A stretch of 9,823 nt of DNA from Candidatus Ruminimicrobiellum caprinum (GTDB lineage: Bacteria > Elusimicrobiota > Endomicrobiia > Endomicrobiales > Endomicrobiaceae): contig JAFPUA010000292.1 in NCBI GenBank assembly GCA_017413305.1, forward strand, positions 1 through 9,823, in the 5' to 3' direction. The notes below the pieces were generated by a model. The model was not told the DNA's origin. It searched no databases and was given only the letters and a program-made list of their open reading frames with translations. Shown here piece after piece: positions 1 to 7,854 of this stretch. Each line of letters begins with the position of its first letter. The first letter of the stretch is position 1. The translations under genes and the position numbers were made by a program.

Positions 1-2322
1 AAGATAAAAACGAAAAACAAAATTAAAAAAGCAAAAAGTAAACAAACCAAGGAAGACAGAAAAGGCAGAAGATTCCTTACAGGCGTTCTGTTTTGTGCGA
101 TAGCTTTTTTTATCGCACTTTCTCTTGTAACGAATAAGGCAGGCGAAATAGGTGTAGTTATATACAATGTGTTGTTCCCGATATTTGGGGATGCTTCATA
201 TATGATACCGTTTATTCTGTTCTGGTTTGGAACAATCTATTGCGTAACTTCTACAATATTAAGAAACAGAATTGATACAATCCTTGCCGTTTCTTCCGTA
301 GTTCTCGGATCTATATTGTGTTCCATGTGTAACAAAACTTTTGGTTTATCTTTAGACGGCAGATGGGTTGGAAGATGTAGCGATTTTATGTATGCAAAAT
401 TCGGTGTTTTTTTCTCGATATCAGCAGTATCTGTTGCTTTGATAATTATTCTTTCGTATTTTTTTAGAATTTCTCTTGTAACTTTACTGAAAAATTTTGT
501 GAAAGGAATTATTGATGATATAAGACAATGGTACGAATACAAAAAAACTCAAAAACAGGAAAAAGCAAATATAATAAATAACAGAAAACAAAAAGATCAA
601 AAAAATCAAAAAAATGTCGAGGAAGATTTTCCTCAAGAGCAAAAGCCAAGAATTATTGATAATAAACAAGATTCAAATGACGATGAGCAAGAAGATTTTA
701 TTAAGGAACAGATAAAGTCTGCTAAGGAAAAAGAGCTTGAAGAAAAGCTTCGTGAACAGGAACGATTGCTGGAACAAGAAAAACTAAAAAATTTACAAAA
801 TACGGAAAATACTGAACCTGATACCGACGAGAAAGTAAAAGAAACTTCTGCACAATCTGTTGAAAAAATAGATACATCGAGTTTTAGTTATACTCTTCCT
901 CCTGTAAATCTATTAAGAGAAGGCGGTTTAAATACTCAGCTTAATGAAGATGAATTGCAGGAAAGAGCAGAAAGATTAAAGAAAACTTTAGAAGATTTTA
1001 AGATAAAAGCTGTAGTTAAAGATATTATACCCGGTCCGGTTATTACAAGATATGATATTATTCTTGCTCCCGGCGTAAAAATTCAGTCGGTAATGAATAT
1101 AATGGACAATATTTCTTTAGCAATGAAAACAGCTGCTATAAGAATAGAGCCTATTCCTGAAAAATCTGCCGTAGGTATAGAAATTCCAAATCCGAAAGCT
1201 TCTCTGGTAAGTTTAAGAGATATTCTTGATACGGAAGATTTCCATAATTCGAAATCCTTACTTTCTCTTGCGGTAGGTACCACTACAGACGGAAAAGGGT
1301 ATATATCCAATCTTGCGAAAATGCCACATTTGTTGATTGCAGGGTCTACCGGTTCAGGAAAGAGCGTCGGTGTACACAATATAATTTTATCTATTTTGTA
1401 CAAGGCTCGTCCCGATGAAGTAAAATTTATCCTTATCGATCCTAAAAGAGTGGAAATGACAGCGTACAAAGACATACCTCATCTGTATAATCCATGTTGT
1501 ATTGCGGAAGATGCAGATGTTATTACGAGAGCAAACGAAGCTTCAGCAGCACTTAAAAAGCTTGTAAGCGTCATGGAAAACAGATATGAAAAATATGCCG
1601 GTGAAATGGTAAGAAATATTGAAGATTATAATGCAAAAATGGTTTCTCTTGGTAAAGAGAAAGATTATTATATAGTTGTTATTATCGATGAACTTGCGGA
1701 TTTGATGATGGTTGCTTCCAAAGAAATAGAAGATTCTATACAGAGATTAGCACAGATGGCAAGAGCTGTCGGTATTCATTTAATACTTGCAACGCAAAGA
1801 CCGTCAATAAATGTTATTACGGGAACTATCAAGGCAAATTTCCCGGCGAGAATGTCTTTCCAGACGACATCTGCAATAGATTCCAAAGTTATTTTGGATA
1901 GTATCGGTGCCGAGAATTTAATTGGTAAAGGTGATATGTTGTTCTTGCCTCCTTCAGAACCTCGTCCTGTAAGACTGCAGGGTGCATTTGTTTCTTCTAA
2001 AGAGATAGAGCAGATAGTTAAGTTTATTGCAGATCAAAATTTCCCTAAATATTATGAACCTCCGGTAAACTTTTCAAGTGCAGATGCGGCTCAGACACCT
2101 GCGGATAAAGCCGAGAAGGATCTTATTCCTGCATTAAAACTTATTTTGGAAAGAAGAAGAATTTCTCAAGATTTATTGAAAGCAAATTTTGGCGGTTCAG
2201 CAAGAGCAACAAATATTTTAAGTTTCCTTGAAGTAAGAGGGTTTATCCATAAACCTGAAGGTACAAACAGGTGGGAAATAAACTATAATTTGATTGAAGA
2301 TTATTTAAGAATAAATGAATAA
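1..2322 (+). CDS. ftsK: DNA translocase FtsK/SpoIIIE family (5' end cut off by window)
   Basis: Membrane-anchored ATPase that pumps chromosomal DNA through the closing septum and, in known systems, activates Xer recombination at dif. The frame is open from base 1 with no ATG, GTG or TTG before 169. A basic stretch followed by a hydrophobic helix (window residues 25-43) lies upstream of the GTG at 169, so the true start is outside the window and probably only slightly upstream. Visible in order: about four membrane segments (25-43, 66-85, 92-110, 137-160); a long charged, Lys/Glu/Gln-rich linker (about 175-300); the motor with Walker A GSTGSGKS (448-455) and Walker B ending IIDE (561-564), followed by the ATQRPS motif; and a C-terminal winged-helix gamma domain from about 707. 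773 residues are visible, near normal for a compact FtsK. It overlaps the next gene by 8 bases. Family assignment is firm. Confidence 0.97.
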   Translation, partial: KIKTKNKIKKAKSKQTKEDRKGRRFLTGVLFCAIAFFIALSLVTNKAGEIGVVIYNVLFPIFGDASYMIPFILFWFGTIYCVTSTILRNRIDTILAVSSVVLGSILCSMCNKTFGLSLDGRWVGRCSDFMYAKFGVFFSISAVSVALIIILSYFFRISLVTLLKNFVKGIIDDIRQWYEYKKTQKQEKANIINNRKQKDQKNQKNVEEDFPQEQKPRIIDNKQDSNDDEQEDFIKEQIKSAKEKELEEKLREQERLLEQEKLKNLQNTENTEPDTDEKVKETSAQSVEKIDTSSFSYTLPPVNLLREGGLNTQLNEDELQERAERLKKTLEDFKIKAVVKDIIPGPVITRYDIILAPGVKIQSVMNIMDNISLAMKTAAIRIEPIPEKSAVGIEIPNPKASLVSLRDILDTEDFHNSKSLLSLAVGTTTDGKGYISNLAKMPHLLIAGSTGSGKSVGVHNIILSILYKARPDEVKFILIDPKRVEMTAYKDIPHLYNPCCIAEDADVITRANEASAALKKLVSVMENRYEKYAGEMVRNIEDYNAKMVSLGKEKDYYIVVIIDELADLMMVASKEIEDSIQRLAQMARAVGIHLILATQRPSINVITGTIKANFPARMSFQTTSAIDSKVILDSIGAENLIGKGDMLFLPPSEPRPVRLQGAFVSSKEIEQIVKFIADQNFPKYYEPPVNFSSADAAQTPADKAEKDLIPALKLILERRRISQDLLKANFGGSARATNILSFLEVRGFIHKPEGTNRWEINYNLIEDYLRINE

Positions 2323-2974
2323 AATATTTTCGTTTTTTTTATTAATTTCAGCGGTTGTGTTTATATTTTCGGGGAATTTGTTTTCTGCCGATGATAACAT
2401 AGACAAAATACTTGCAAATATAGAGAAAAAGAATTCTTCCGTAAAAGATATGCAGGCAGAATATGTTCAGACAATAACTTATTTTGCTACCGATGAAAAA
2501 TTGAAATCGGAAGGAATTTTTAAACATAAAAAAACGGATTATATAAATTTAGTTCAATTGTTGCCGACAAGACAATATACATACATAGACGGTAAAAATA
2601 TAACTACATATGTTCCTGCCAATAAGCAGGCAGTAGTAGAAAAATGGAAAAATGTTGTTGACGGTGATGTTATTCTTACTTCTGTTTTTAAATTTACCAA
2701 GAATTTTAAAACATTGAAGAAAGATTATAATATAGTATTGAAAGATCAAACAAATATTGATTATTCTTTTTTAATAAAGCCGATTAACAAAAAAGAAGAT
2801 TGGACGATGGCAATAACTGTAAGCAAGGCCAACAGTCTTGTAACGGCAAGCTCATTTAATAACGGTAACTTTGTTGTGGATATAGAAATTAAAAATTATA
2901 AAATAAATAACAATTTTTCTAATGATATTTTTCGTTTTGTTGCACCGAAAAATGTCGATGTGATAGAATTATAG
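2315..2974 (+). CDS. lolA: LolA-like outer-membrane lipoprotein carrier protein
   Basis: Probable periplasmic chaperone that carries lipoproteins from the inner to the outer membrane. The 219-residue product starts with a Sec signal peptide: lysine near the start, hydrophobic core at about 4-22, likely cleavage after Ala25 in LFSA-DD. The mature part has the LolA pattern of an early amphipathic helix with DMQAEYVQ, then beta strands with a 'G.F.HKK' hairpin and a 'Y.P..KQ' strand. The ATG lies inside the 3' end of ftsK (8-base overlap) with no clear Shine-Dalgarno, so translation is probably coupled to ftsK. lolA directly after ftsK is also the order in E. coli, which supports the call. Sequence identity to well-studied LolA looks low, so a relative with a different cargo (LolA/LppX superfamily) cannot be excluded. 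Confidence 0.8.
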   Translation: MNKIFSFFLLISAVVFIFSGNLFSADDNIDKILANIEKKNSSVKDMQAEYVQTITYFATDEKLKSEGIFKHKKTDYINLVQLLPTRQYTYIDGKNITTYVPANKQAVVEKWKNVVDGDVILTSVFKFTKNFKTLKKDYNIVLKDQTNIDYSFLIKPINKKEDWTMAITVSKANSLVTASSFNNGNFVVDIEIKNYKINNNFSNDIFRFVAPKNVDVIEL

Positions 2975-2984
2975 GGGAAAATGT

Positions 2985-3800
2985 ATGAACGGACCGGGTG
3001 CAATTTTGCAGCATGAAAGACTTGCAAAAAAATTAACTATAGACAGAGTTCACAGAGAAACAAAAATAAAATCAGAGTATATTGAAGCGATAGAACATGA
3101 TGATGTTGATGCGTTTCCTGCAGAAGTTTATTATAAAAATTTTTTAAAGACATATGCCAAATATTTGTATCTTGATGCTGCGGAAATGATAAGTATTTAC
3201 GAGCAGGTAAAGATAGAAAAATATCAGGAGTATTTAAGACTTAATAAAAAAGACACCCTTGGCGAACGCCTGAATAAAATTTATAATAAATATAAAAAAG
3301 TAATAGTAATAAGTTTGATATCTTTGGCAGCTTTACTTTTTATTTTGCTTGTCGTGAAGATAGTTTACAATATAAACTCCGCGTTGCCTGAAGATGAAAT
3401 AATGTTTGATAAATATGAACAAAAAGCGGCAGACACTCTGCAAAATGCGGATATAGAGATAGCCGAACAAGAAAACGGACAGGAAGAAAAAACTGAAAGA
3501 TCCGAAACACAAGCCGTCGTTAAAGAACAGCCAAAACAAGAACTTAACAAAATTGATGAAATAACTCTGCAGATAAATGCTAAACAAAATACTTGGATAA
3601 AATTATATTCTGATACCAGAGTTTCATTTGAAGGTATTTTGCAGAAAAGTCATCATTATACATCAAAAGCAAAAAATCGTTTTTTATTGAAAGTTGGTAA
3701 TACTGACGGAGTAGAAGTTTTATTTAATAATGAAGTTGTTGATGTGTCTAAAGGTACCAGACAAAATAAAGTAAATACCTTGGAATTTAAAAGAGACTGA
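2985..3800 (+). CDS. rodZ: RodZ-like protein (HTH, membrane span, DUF4115)
   Basis: Probable cell-shape protein that links cytoplasmic MreB to the membrane-bound elongation machinery. Domains in order: a RodZ-type helix-turn-helix at residues 1-68 with the signature TKIKSEYIEAIEHDD and YYKNFLKTYAKYL; a basic juxtamembrane stretch (95-105); one transmembrane helix (106-128); an acidic, Gln/Glu-rich linker (about 135-188); and a C-terminal beta domain of the DUF4115 type (about 191-269). The topology should be N-in, C-out. The start is well set by AGGGGA at 2973-2978, six bases before the ATG; a nearby ATG at 2981 is in another frame. It begins 10 bases after the lolA-like gene. FtsK-RodZ-RimO-PgsA neighbours recur in many bacteria (YmfM-PgsA in Bacillus). 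In this position the HTH is generally a protein-interaction module rather than a transcription factor. Confidence 0.88.
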   Translation: MNGPGAILQHERLAKKLTIDRVHRETKIKSEYIEAIEHDDVDAFPAEVYYKNFLKTYAKYLYLDAAEMISIYEQVKIEKYQEYLRLNKKDTLGERLNKIYNKYKKVIVISLISLAALLFILLVVKIVYNINSALPEDEIMFDKYEQKAADTLQNADIEIAEQENGQEEKTERSETQAVVKEQPKQELNKIDEITLQINAKQNTWIKLYSDTRVSFEGILQKSHHYTSKAKNRFLLKVGNTDGVEVLFNNEVVDVSKGTRQNKVNTLEFKRD

Positions 3801-3802
3801 TT

Positions 3803-5098
3803 TTGAAAAATAATAAAGTATCAATTATTACATTGGGATGTTCTAAAAATACCGTTGAATCGGAAGCTGTTGCCGGTTTGCTTGTCAAAAACGGGTTTGA
3901 ATTAACGAACGATTTAAAAGTAACGGATAATATAATAATTCATACATGTTCTTTTATACAGGATGCACAGATTGAGTCGCATAATCAAATAAGTTTTGCA
4001 GGAGAACTAAAACAAAAAAATCCGAAAATAAAAATTTTTGTTTCCGGTTGTTTAGCTCAGCTTCTTAAAAATAAAATGCAGGAACAATATCCTTTCATTG
4101 ACGGATATGTTGGTACGGGAAACTATTACAACATTGTTGATTTAATTAAGGAAAACAGATTCTTTGCAGATACAAACTGTGCAGGTGGCGTACAGAATTT
4201 TAAAACAAGAATTTTATCTATAGCTTCGCCGTCAACATATATAAAAATATCTGAAGGTTGCACACATAGATGCAGTTACTGTATTATACCGGGATTAAGG
4301 GGCAGTTTAGTCAGTAGGACAATTAAATCGATAACCGATGAAGCTAAGGCTCTTGCAGATGCAGGAATTCAGGAACTTAATGTAATTGCCCAGGAAACCA
4401 CATCGTATGGCTTGGATATTTATGGAAAACTTTCTTTAGCAAAACTTTTGAAAAATATTTCTAAAATAAAGAGTTTAAAATGGATAAGGTTGTTGTATGC
4501 TTATCCTACGACAATAACTAAAGAACTCTTAGAAACCATAGCTGAGAACGAAAATATTTGTAATTATATGGATATTCCGATACAGCACATATCGAAAAGA
4601 ATTTTAAAAAATATGAGACGTCCTTTGAATACAAGAAAAATTATTGAAGATATTAAAACAAAATATCCTGATATAATTTTAAGAACATCTTTAATAACAG
4701 GTTTTCCAGGGGAAACGCAGCAAGATTTTAAAGAGATGGTTTCTTTTGTCAAAGAGAATTATTTTGAACATATAGGTATATTCGGTTATTCTGATCAAGA
4801 AGCAGCTTTATCGTATAAACTGAAAAATAAAGTTTCTCAGAAAATTATTGAAGAAAGAACAAAAATTCTTGCAACTGAACAGTTTAAGAATGTTGTAAAA
4901 AATAATTCTTTAAAATTTGGTAAAACTTATGAAGTGCTTCCGGAATATATTGAAAAGAACAAAATTTATGCAAGAGCATATTTTCAGGCGCCGGATATAG
5001 ATAATGTTGTTATTATGAATAATAATAAAAATATACAAATAGGAAATTTTATAAAGGTTAAAATTAAGGGTACGAAAGATTACGATTTAATTGCCTAA
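3803..5098 (+). CDS. rimO: Ribosomal protein S12 methylthiotransferase RimO
   Basis: Radical SAM enzyme that adds a methylthio group to a conserved aspartate of ribosomal protein S12. 431 residues, normal for the family. The N-terminal UPF0004 domain has the three cluster cysteines C13 (TLGCSKN), C49 and C83. The radical SAM domain has C153-x3-C157-x2-C160. The C-terminal TRAM domain covers about 365-431. RimO rather than the tRNA enzyme MiaB is indicated by IIPGLRGSLVSR, IAQETTSYGLD and YMDIPIQHIS. The start is a TTG two bases after the rodZ stop. No in-frame ATG lies between it and the conserved cysteine motif, so TTG is the best start; the only ribosome-site hint is a weak AGAG at 3792-3795. 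It sits in the ftsK-rodZ-rimO-pgsA order, and overlap with the rodZ end suggests coupled translation. Confidence 0.95.
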   Translation: MKNNKVSIITLGCSKNTVESEAVAGLLVKNGFELTNDLKVTDNIIIHTCSFIQDAQIESHNQISFAGELKQKNPKIKIFVSGCLAQLLKNKMQEQYPFIDGYVGTGNYYNIVDLIKENRFFADTNCAGGVQNFKTRILSIASPSTYIKISEGCTHRCSYCIIPGLRGSLVSRTIKSITDEAKALADAGIQELNVIAQETTSYGLDIYGKLSLAKLLKNISKIKSLKWIRLLYAYPTTITKELLETIAENENICNYMDIPIQHISKRILKNMRRPLNTRKIIEDIKTKYPDIILRTSLITGFPGETQQDFKEMVSFVKENYFEHIGIFGYSDQEAALSYKLKNKVSQKIIEERTKILATEQFKNVVKNNSLKFGKTYEVLPEYIEKNKIYARAYFQAPDIDNVVIMNNNKNIQIGNFIKVKIKGTKDYDLIA

Positions 5099-5111
5099 TG
5101 AGGAAATAATT

Positions 5112-5729
5112 ATGAATTTAGCAAACAAATTAACAATGATGAGAGTAATTTTGGTGCCGGTGTTTATCATTCTTATGATGATAGATACTTTTTGGACAAA
5201 CGTTTTTGCATTGATTATTTTTATTACGGCATCAGTTACAGATTTTTTTGATGGAAGAATTGCAAGAAAACAAAATATTGTAACCACTTTCGGTATTTTT
5301 TTAGATCCTCTTGCTGACAAACTTCTTGTTGCATCCGCATTTATTTCGTTCGTATCAATTTATATTTTAAATGTTCCGGCTTGGATGGTAATATGTATAA
5401 TCGCCAGAGAATTTATTATTACAGGATTACGCTCCATTGCAGCATCGAAAAATATTATTATTCCTGCCAGTATGTCCGGTAAAGTAAAAACTACATCTCA
5501 AATGATAGCAATTATAACAATTCTTGTTATTTTAGTTGTAAATTCTGCTCTTATAAAATTTTACTCGCTTACACCTTATGATTTAGTTGAAGGCACTAAA
5601 GCACAAAAGATTTTCGGTTTAATTCTGCTAAAAGCTCCTTTTTGGCTGATGCTTATAGCTACAATCTTTACGGTGTATTCGGGAATAAGCTATATTTACC
5701 AGCATAGAGAACTTTTCTCGGACAAATAA
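5112..5729 (+). CDS. pgsA: CDP-diacylglycerol--glycerol-3-phosphate 3-phosphatidyltransferase
   Basis: Integral membrane enzyme that makes phosphatidylglycerol phosphate from CDP-diacylglycerol and glycerol 3-phosphate, the committed step to phosphatidylglycerol and cardiolipin. The full CDP-alcohol phosphatidyltransferase motif is present: D44-x2-D47-G48-x2-A51-R52-x8-G61-x3-D65-x3-D69. Several hydrophobic helices follow to the end (205 residues, normal size). The ATG at 5112 is chosen over an in-frame TTG at 5091. It has GAGGA at 5100-5104 seven bases upstream, and its product begins MNLANKLTMMRV, the usual family start, whereas the TTG lies inside rimO. The gene begins 13 bases after rimO. 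The substrate preference (glycerol phosphate rather than another alcohol) is taken from close resemblance to PgsA and from synteny. Confidence 0.93.
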   Translation: MNLANKLTMMRVILVPVFIILMMIDTFWTNVFALIIFITASVTDFFDGRIARKQNIVTTFGIFLDPLADKLLVASAFISFVSIYILNVPAWMVICIIAREFIITGLRSIAASKNIIIPASMSGKVKTTSQMIAIITILVILVVNSALIKFYSLTPYDLVEGTKAQKIFGLILLKAPFWLMLIATIFTVYSGISYIYQHRELFSDK

Positions 5730-5730
5730 A

Positions 5731-6351
5731 ATGATAAAAACAGATTTTGTTGTATCAGGAGATTTTGAAGTAAATTGTTTTTTAGTTTATGAGGATATTT
5801 CAAAAAAAGCTGTTGTCATTGATCCTGGATACGATGGTAAAAGTGTTATCAATAAGATAGACTCTTTAGGGCTAAAACCGGAACTTCTTATTAATACACA
5901 CGGACACTTTGATCATATTTTTTCCGATGATATGATAAGAGAAAAATATAATATTCCGTTGGCTATACACAAAGATGATATAGAAATGCTTGCAAGTGCA
6001 GAACTAAATTCTTCTACAGTTATAGAAGAGCCTATAACAGTAAAAAATCCTGAGATAATTTTTGATAAAGATGAAACGAAAGGAACTTCTTTCTGCAAAT
6101 ATTCAGTTATTCATACTCCCGGACACAGTAAAGGTTCAGTATGTATCTTGATAGACGATATGTTGTTTGCCGGAGACACTGTTTTTTATGGTTCTATAGG
6201 AAGAACGGACTTATTTGGTGGTGATTATGACGCTATTATATCTTCCCTTAATAAAATAAAAGCTCTTCCTAAAGAAACAAAAATTTTCCCGGGACATGGC
6301 CCTGTTACAACCTTAGAAAGAGAGTTATATCACAATCCGTACTTTAAATAA
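5731..6351 (+). CDS. Metallo-beta-lactamase fold hydrolase, glyoxalase II-like (YcbL/GloC type)
   Basis: Probable soluble zinc hydrolase of the small glyoxalase II-like group, which cleaves thioesters such as S-lactoylglutathione in characterised members. The metal-binding set is complete: T56-H-G-H-F-D-H62, H132 in HTPGHSKGS, D149 in FAGDTVF, and H189 in FPGHGP. GSIGRTDLFGGD (about 154-165) is typical of the YcbL-type clade. At 206 residues it lacks the extra C-terminal helical domain of classical GloB. The ATG comes one base after the pgsA stop with no convincing Shine-Dalgarno, which suggests translation by reinitiation from pgsA. The fold and metal site are clear. The actual substrate is not shown by the sequence, and the neighbours give no hint. 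Confidence 0.88.
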   Translation: MIKTDFVVSGDFEVNCFLVYEDISKKAVVIDPGYDGKSVINKIDSLGLKPELLINTHGHFDHIFSDDMIREKYNIPLAIHKDDIEMLASAELNSSTVIEEPITVKNPEIIFDKDETKGTSFCKYSVIHTPGHSKGSVCILIDDMLFAGDTVFYGSIGRTDLFGGDYDAIISSLNKIKALPKETKIFPGHGPVTTLERELYHNPYFK

Positions 6352-6354
6352 AAA

Positions 6355-7224
6355 ATGGAACATCTCGATTCTTTTATCAATTTTATATTGATTGAAAAAG
6401 GTCTGTCAAAAAATACGGCATCCGCTTACAGAACAGATCTTACTACATATTTATCATTTCTGGGAAAAAATAATAAAGATTATAAAACAATAACCCATAG
6501 TGAAATTTCAGATTTCTTTTGGTATCTCAAAGATGAACTACATTTTAAAGCAACAAGTATTTATAGAATGATAGAATCTATAAGACAGTATTACAAATTT
6601 TTGATTGCGGAAGACTATATCCAAACTGACCCTATAGTTTATCTTACTACACCGAAAACACCTCAAATTCTTCCCGATATGTTAAATGTTGATGAAGTTA
6701 CAAAATTATTAACTTCTGTATCCGGGAGCGACAATTTGTCGATAAGGAACAGAGCTATGCTGGAGCTTCTTTATGCCACGGGCTTAAGAGTATCTGAACT
6801 GATAAACATTAAATTAGCGGATATAAATATTGATGAATCTTATGTTAAAGTTTTTGGTAAGGGAAACAAAGAACGCATAGTTGTTTTCGGCAGTAAAGCT
6901 CAAAGTTATTTAAAAAGATATTTGCGTATAAGATCAAAAACAAAATCGGATTTTTTGTTTTTAACTCGTCTTAAGAAACCTATTTCCAGAATAGAATTTT
7001 GGCGTCAGTTGAAGCAGATAGCAATAAAGGCAGGCATAACTAAACATATTTCACCACATACTTTACGGCACTCTTTTGCAACACATCTTCTTACCGGTGG
7101 CGCTGATATCAGAGTTGTGCAAGAGATGTTAGGCCATAGCTCGATTTCCACGACACAAATATATACACATATTAGTCAAGAGAGATTGAAGGAACAGCAT
7201 ACCAAATATCACCCAAGAGGGTAA
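6355..7224 (+). CDS. xerD: Tyrosine recombinase XerD
   Basis: Site-specific recombinase that resolves chromosome dimers at dif, normally with a second Xer protein and activated by FtsK. 289 residues, typical length. The N-terminal SAM-like core-binding domain covers about 1-95. The catalytic domain carries the full set: R145 (ATGLRVSEL), K169 (GKGNKER), H235 and R238 (HTLRHSFATHLL), H261 (LGHSS) and nucleophile Y270 (TTQIYTH). The C-terminus HTKYHPRG matches the XerD tail that acts in partner contacts. It resembles E. coli XerD more than XerC. It starts three bases after the hydrolase gene without an evident ribosome site. As last gene of the ftsK cluster it sits with its functional partner. 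No dif-like 28-mer was recognised in the window. Confidence 0.95.
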   Translation: MEHLDSFINFILIEKGLSKNTASAYRTDLTTYLSFLGKNNKDYKTITHSEISDFFWYLKDELHFKATSIYRMIESIRQYYKFLIAEDYIQTDPIVYLTTPKTPQILPDMLNVDEVTKLLTSVSGSDNLSIRNRAMLELLYATGLRVSELINIKLADINIDESYVKVFGKGNKERIVVFGSKAQSYLKRYLRIRSKTKSDFLFLTRLKKPISRIEFWRQLKQIAIKAGITKHISPHTLRHSFATHLLTGGADIRVVQEMLGHSSISTTQIYTHISQERLKEQHTKYHPRG

Positions 7225-7228
7225 TAAA

Positions 7229-7254
7229 AAAGAGCAGAGGGAATTCTGCTCTTT
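7229..7254. terminator. Bidirectional intrinsic terminator between xerD and the pilin gene
   Basis: A perfect 10-bp stem (7229-7238 with 7245-7254; core AGAGCAGA / TCTGCTCT) with a 6-base loop begins four bases after the xerD stop. On the plus strand it is followed by the mixed tail ACTTTT. On the minus strand the stem runs straight into a run of seven T, so it should work best for the convergent pilin transcript while also ending the ftsK-xerD operon. Confidence 0.85.
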
Positions 7255-7259
7255 ACTTT

Positions 7260-7282
7260 TGAGTGATGCTATGTTTCACTCA
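7260..7282. other. Second hairpin in the xerD/pilin convergent gap
   Basis: A 7-bp inverted repeat, TGAGTGA (7260-7266) and TCACTCA (7276-7282), with a 9-base loop, lies between the main terminator and the pilin stop. It lacks a T-run on either strand, so it is unlikely to terminate alone. It may protect the 3' end of the pilin mRNA or act in tandem with the terminator. The rest of the gap (7283-7319) shows nothing recognisable. Confidence 0.45.
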
Positions 7283-7319
7283 GAAATATATTTTGTCTCT
7301 ACTAAAGTGGTGTAATTAA

Positions 7320-7808
7320 TTACCGACCCCAGCCGCCTAAAGTTGTAGTTCCGTTTCCGATTATTGTAAGTTCTCCTCTTTGTGTTAAATTGAATGGCAA
7401 TATCATTGATACAACATTATTATTACTTATTTTACCGAAAACTCTTGCAACAAAACTGTATTTCCATTTTTCTTCACTGGCAGGCGCTGTATCAAAATTA
7501 AACATAGAAAAATACCTATTGTTCATAACATTAATACCTAATACGGGATCTGCTGAAGTAAATGATCTTTCATTCATATGTTGTGCTACGCCTGTTGAAT
7601 CTCTTGAAGTTAAAAAATTTCCATATTCGTTATAATAATGAATTTGAGCATCCTTAATTGCACCAAGCAGTGCGTAGCCTTCACCCAACATAGATACTTC
7701 TTTTAAATGATAACTCCTATAAATAGGCCAAGATACTAATGATAAGATAACAACAATTGTCATTGTTATAATTAACTCTACTAAGGTAAATCCTTTTATT
7801 TTTTTCAT
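7320..7808 (-). CDS. Type IV pilin-like protein (prepilin)
   Basis: Probable type IV pilin or pseudopilin subunit. A 162-residue product begins with a class III signal: short basic leader MKKIKG, cleavage expected between G6 and F7, then FTLVE with the conserved Glu at mature position 5, and a hydrophobic assembly helix (about 7-30). The rest is a helix up to about residue 66 and a Gly/Thr/Asn-rich beta part ending GGWGR. It has no cysteine, so the usual C-terminal disulfide loop is absent. It has a very strong ribosome site (7814-7820), suggesting high expression. No peptidase, ATPase or other pilus gene is in the window, so it depends on machinery encoded elsewhere. Whether it is a major pilin, a minor pilin or a type II secretion pseudopilin cannot be decided. 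Elusimicrobiota carry many such scattered pilin genes (from memory). Confidence 0.9.
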   Translation of the reverse strand: MKKIKGFTLVELIITMTIVVILSLVSWPIYRSYHLKEVSMLGEGYALLGAIKDAQIHYYNEYGNFLTSRDSTGVAQHMNERSFTSADPVLGINVMNNRYFSMFNFDTAPASEEKWKYSFVARVFGKISNNNVVSMILPFNLTQRGELTIIGNGTTTLGGWGR

Positions 7809-7813
7809 AAAAT

Positions 7814-7820
7814 CCTCCTT
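7814..7820 (-). promoter_or_regulatory. Strong Shine-Dalgarno site of the pilin gene
   Basis: On the minus strand this reads AAGGAGG, a full consensus match, followed by five bases (ATTTT, 7813-7809) before the ATG at 7808. It is the best ribosome site in the window; several genes of the ftsK cluster have none. Confidence 0.85.
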
Positions 7821-7825
7821 TTTTA

Positions 7826-7854
7826 TTTACTTTCAATAAATTGTTTTGTATAAT
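7826..7854 (+). promoter_or_regulatory. Possible plus-strand sigma70-type promoter
   Basis: TATAAT at 7849-7854 is a perfect -10 box, with TTTACT at 7826-7831 (4 of 6 to TTGACA) 17 bases upstream. If real, it would start at about 7861 and give the XRE gene a leader of about 220 bases. In a region this AT-rich a chance match is likely, so this is only a candidate. Confidence 0.25.

Noticed and set aside
237..669. Two minus-strand open frames opposite the FtsK membrane and linker region
   Set aside because: They lie opposite clear FtsK coding sequence, show no family motif and no convincing ribosome site; they are shadows of the AT-rich gene.
1083..1475. 130-residue minus-strand open frame opposite the FtsK motor
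   Set aside because: It covers the conserved Walker A region on the other strand and its product has no recognisable domain.
5091..5111. Upstream TTG start for pgsA
   Set aside because: It falls within rimO, adds residues not seen in the family, and the ATG at 5112 has a proper ribosome site.
7390..7635. 81-residue plus-strand open frame opposite the pilin gene
   Set aside because: The minus-strand pilin has a perfect prepilin motif and ribosome site; the opposite frame has neither.
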